Shown in pieces: positions 6,883 to 7,684 of a stretch of 7,684 nucleotides of DNA. Position 1 is the first letter of the stretch. Each line of letters begins with the position of its first letter. The notes under the pieces are model-generated. The model made no database searches and was not told the origin of the DNA. It was given only the letters and a program-made list of their open reading frames with translations. Where the stretch lies: assembly GCA_003535195.1 (NCBI GenBank), contig DOHN01000148.1, positions 1 to 7,684 of the forward strand. The letters run 5' to 3'. This stretch comes from Ruminiclostridium sp. (lineage in GTDB: Bacteria > Bacillota > Clostridia > DSM-8532). The position numbers were made by a program, and so were the translations under genes.

Positions 6883-7684
6883 TTACTTTTTCTTTCGCAG
6901 ACGTCCTGAAAACAGGGCCACTCCGGCTAAAGCTGCAGCCGCTATTATAATCACTGTGCCGGCTGCGGGAAAGTACCTGTTTATATACCGGATGGGCGCG
7001 AAATTTTCCAGTGGAGAGATTTTTTCCTGCTCATAAAGGGAAAAGGTTAAATCTTTTTCGGGAAGGGAATCAAGGCTCGCCGTATAATGCCTGTCACTTT
7101 CCTTTGTCATTTCTATGCTGCTGTCCACAATATAGGGGTTTTCTTCAGGGGTGGCAATCTCAATATCCAGGGCGCCGAACCTGTTCCAGTTTTGGGCAGG
7201 GTTTAGTATATATTGAAAAGTATAGACCGGTTTTGAGGTTTTGGTCCGGTCCATCGTACCGGTTATTTTATAGCTGACAGTCACATTTTTATTTGAATTA
7301 GCCGGAAAATCCACTTCATATAAAAGGGTAATAACCCTGTTATATTGATGCTGACTGATCAGGTCTTCGCATGCGGCAAAGCCCTCCCCGCCCGCAAGCA
7401 TACTGTCCAGAGCAGCACTGTACTGGTTATAGAGCTGAACTTCATCAAAAATCTCTGATTCCGGGATATTCTGAGCTTGCCGGTAATTTTTCATATATTC
7501 CATGAGATAAGGCTTTAGTTCCGCCTGCTTTGAGGAGATCTCGTATGTAAAAAGATCGGTCTTTTGTTTCAATTCCCCGTCGGTATATCCTGTAATATTG
7601 AAGTCAATATCGTCACCCAGAACAAAAATTTCCAGCGTTTCAGGCTCATAACACCATGCGGCGATCCGGACGCTTTTATTTTTC
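6883..7684 (-). CDS. Surface protein with C-terminal membrane or wall anchor, 5' end outside the window
   Basis: The frame is open up to the window edge and gives 266 visible residues. A TTG at 7572 can be read as a start, but the frame continues upstream without a stop and with equally protein-like sequence (including 'TLEIFVLGDD'), so the true start is outside. The visible part is a mostly hydrophilic, Ser/Thr- and Asn-rich region with beta-strand character ('NVTVSYKITGTMDRTKTSKP', 'NRFGALDIEIATPEENPYIV'), then F238-P-A-A-G242, a hydrophobic segment (about 243-258) and the basic tail RLRKKK. This is the layout of a Gram-positive C-terminal anchor: the bulk outside, the tail inside. I recognise no named domain. 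It precedes the radical SAM genes by 54 nt and is probably co-transcribed with them. Function unknown. Confidence 0.8.
   Translation of the reverse strand, partial: KNKSVRIAAWCYEPETLEIFVLGDDIDFNITGYTDGELKQKTDLFTYEISSKQAELKPYLMEYMKNYRQAQNIPESEIFDEVQLYNQYSAALDSMLAGGEGFAACEDLISQHQYNRVITLLYEVDFPANSNKNVTVSYKITGTMDRTKTSKPVYTFQYILNPAQNWNRFGALDIEIATPEENPYIVDSSIEMTKESDRHYTASLDSLPEKDLTFSLYEQEKISPLENFAPIRYINRYFPAAGTVIIIAAAALAGVALFSGRLRKKK

Noticed and set aside
7570..7572. TTG as the start of the surface protein
   Set aside because: The frame stays open to the window edge with protein-like sequence, so this is most likely an internal leucine codon.

Overview
The window reads as chromosome of an anaerobic, low-to-mid GC Firmicute, most likely a member of the Clostridia. 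The reasons are the strong AGGAGG-type ribosome binding sites, a TM1266-family protein (a family tied to [FeFe]-hydrogenase organisms), two oxygen-sensitive radical SAM enzymes, a lipoprotein, a Gram-positive-style C-terminal surface anchor and a secreted DNRLRE/YD-repeat protein. The species cannot be named from sequence alone. Every gene I support lies on the minus strand, so transcription runs from high to low coordinates. I found no tRNA, rRNA, CRISPR array or intact mobile element.

Upstream block (7684 down to 3725), a tight run of five genes: (1) the 3' part of a surface protein with a C-terminal hydrophobic anchor, whose 5' end is outside the window; (2) a 300-residue radical SAM enzyme with a cysteine-rich, SPASM/Twitch-like C-terminus; (3) a 417-residue radical SAM enzyme of the HemN/HemW type, which starts 9 nt after the previous stop with its ribosome binding site against that stop; (4) a 169-residue predicted lipoprotein; (5) an 87-residue TM1266-family protein, annotated in databases as a putative regulator of the iron-only hydrogenase system. 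The gaps are short (54, 9, 93 and 71 nt) and show no convincing terminator, so this looks like one operon. A long stem-loop lies 17 nt beyond the last stop. No hydE, hydF, hydG or hydrogenase gene is in view, so the two radical SAM enzymes are not the known hydrogenase maturases. The operon pairs a small ligand- or metal-sensing-type protein with two radical SAM enzymes and two cell-surface proteins. Its substrate is unknown, and it is the best candidate here for an undescribed system.

A 373-nt gap (3352-3724) holds the stem-loop and a candidate promoter for the next gene; I see no gene in it.

Downstream block (3351 to 1): one open frame of 1117 codons running off the left edge. It encodes a secreted protein with a signal peptide, a DNRLRE domain, YD (RHS) repeats and two carbohydrate-binding-like modules. 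Its C-terminus, where such proteins often carry a variable toxin domain, lies outside the window. It has its own candidate promoter and is probably unrelated in function to the radical SAM operon.
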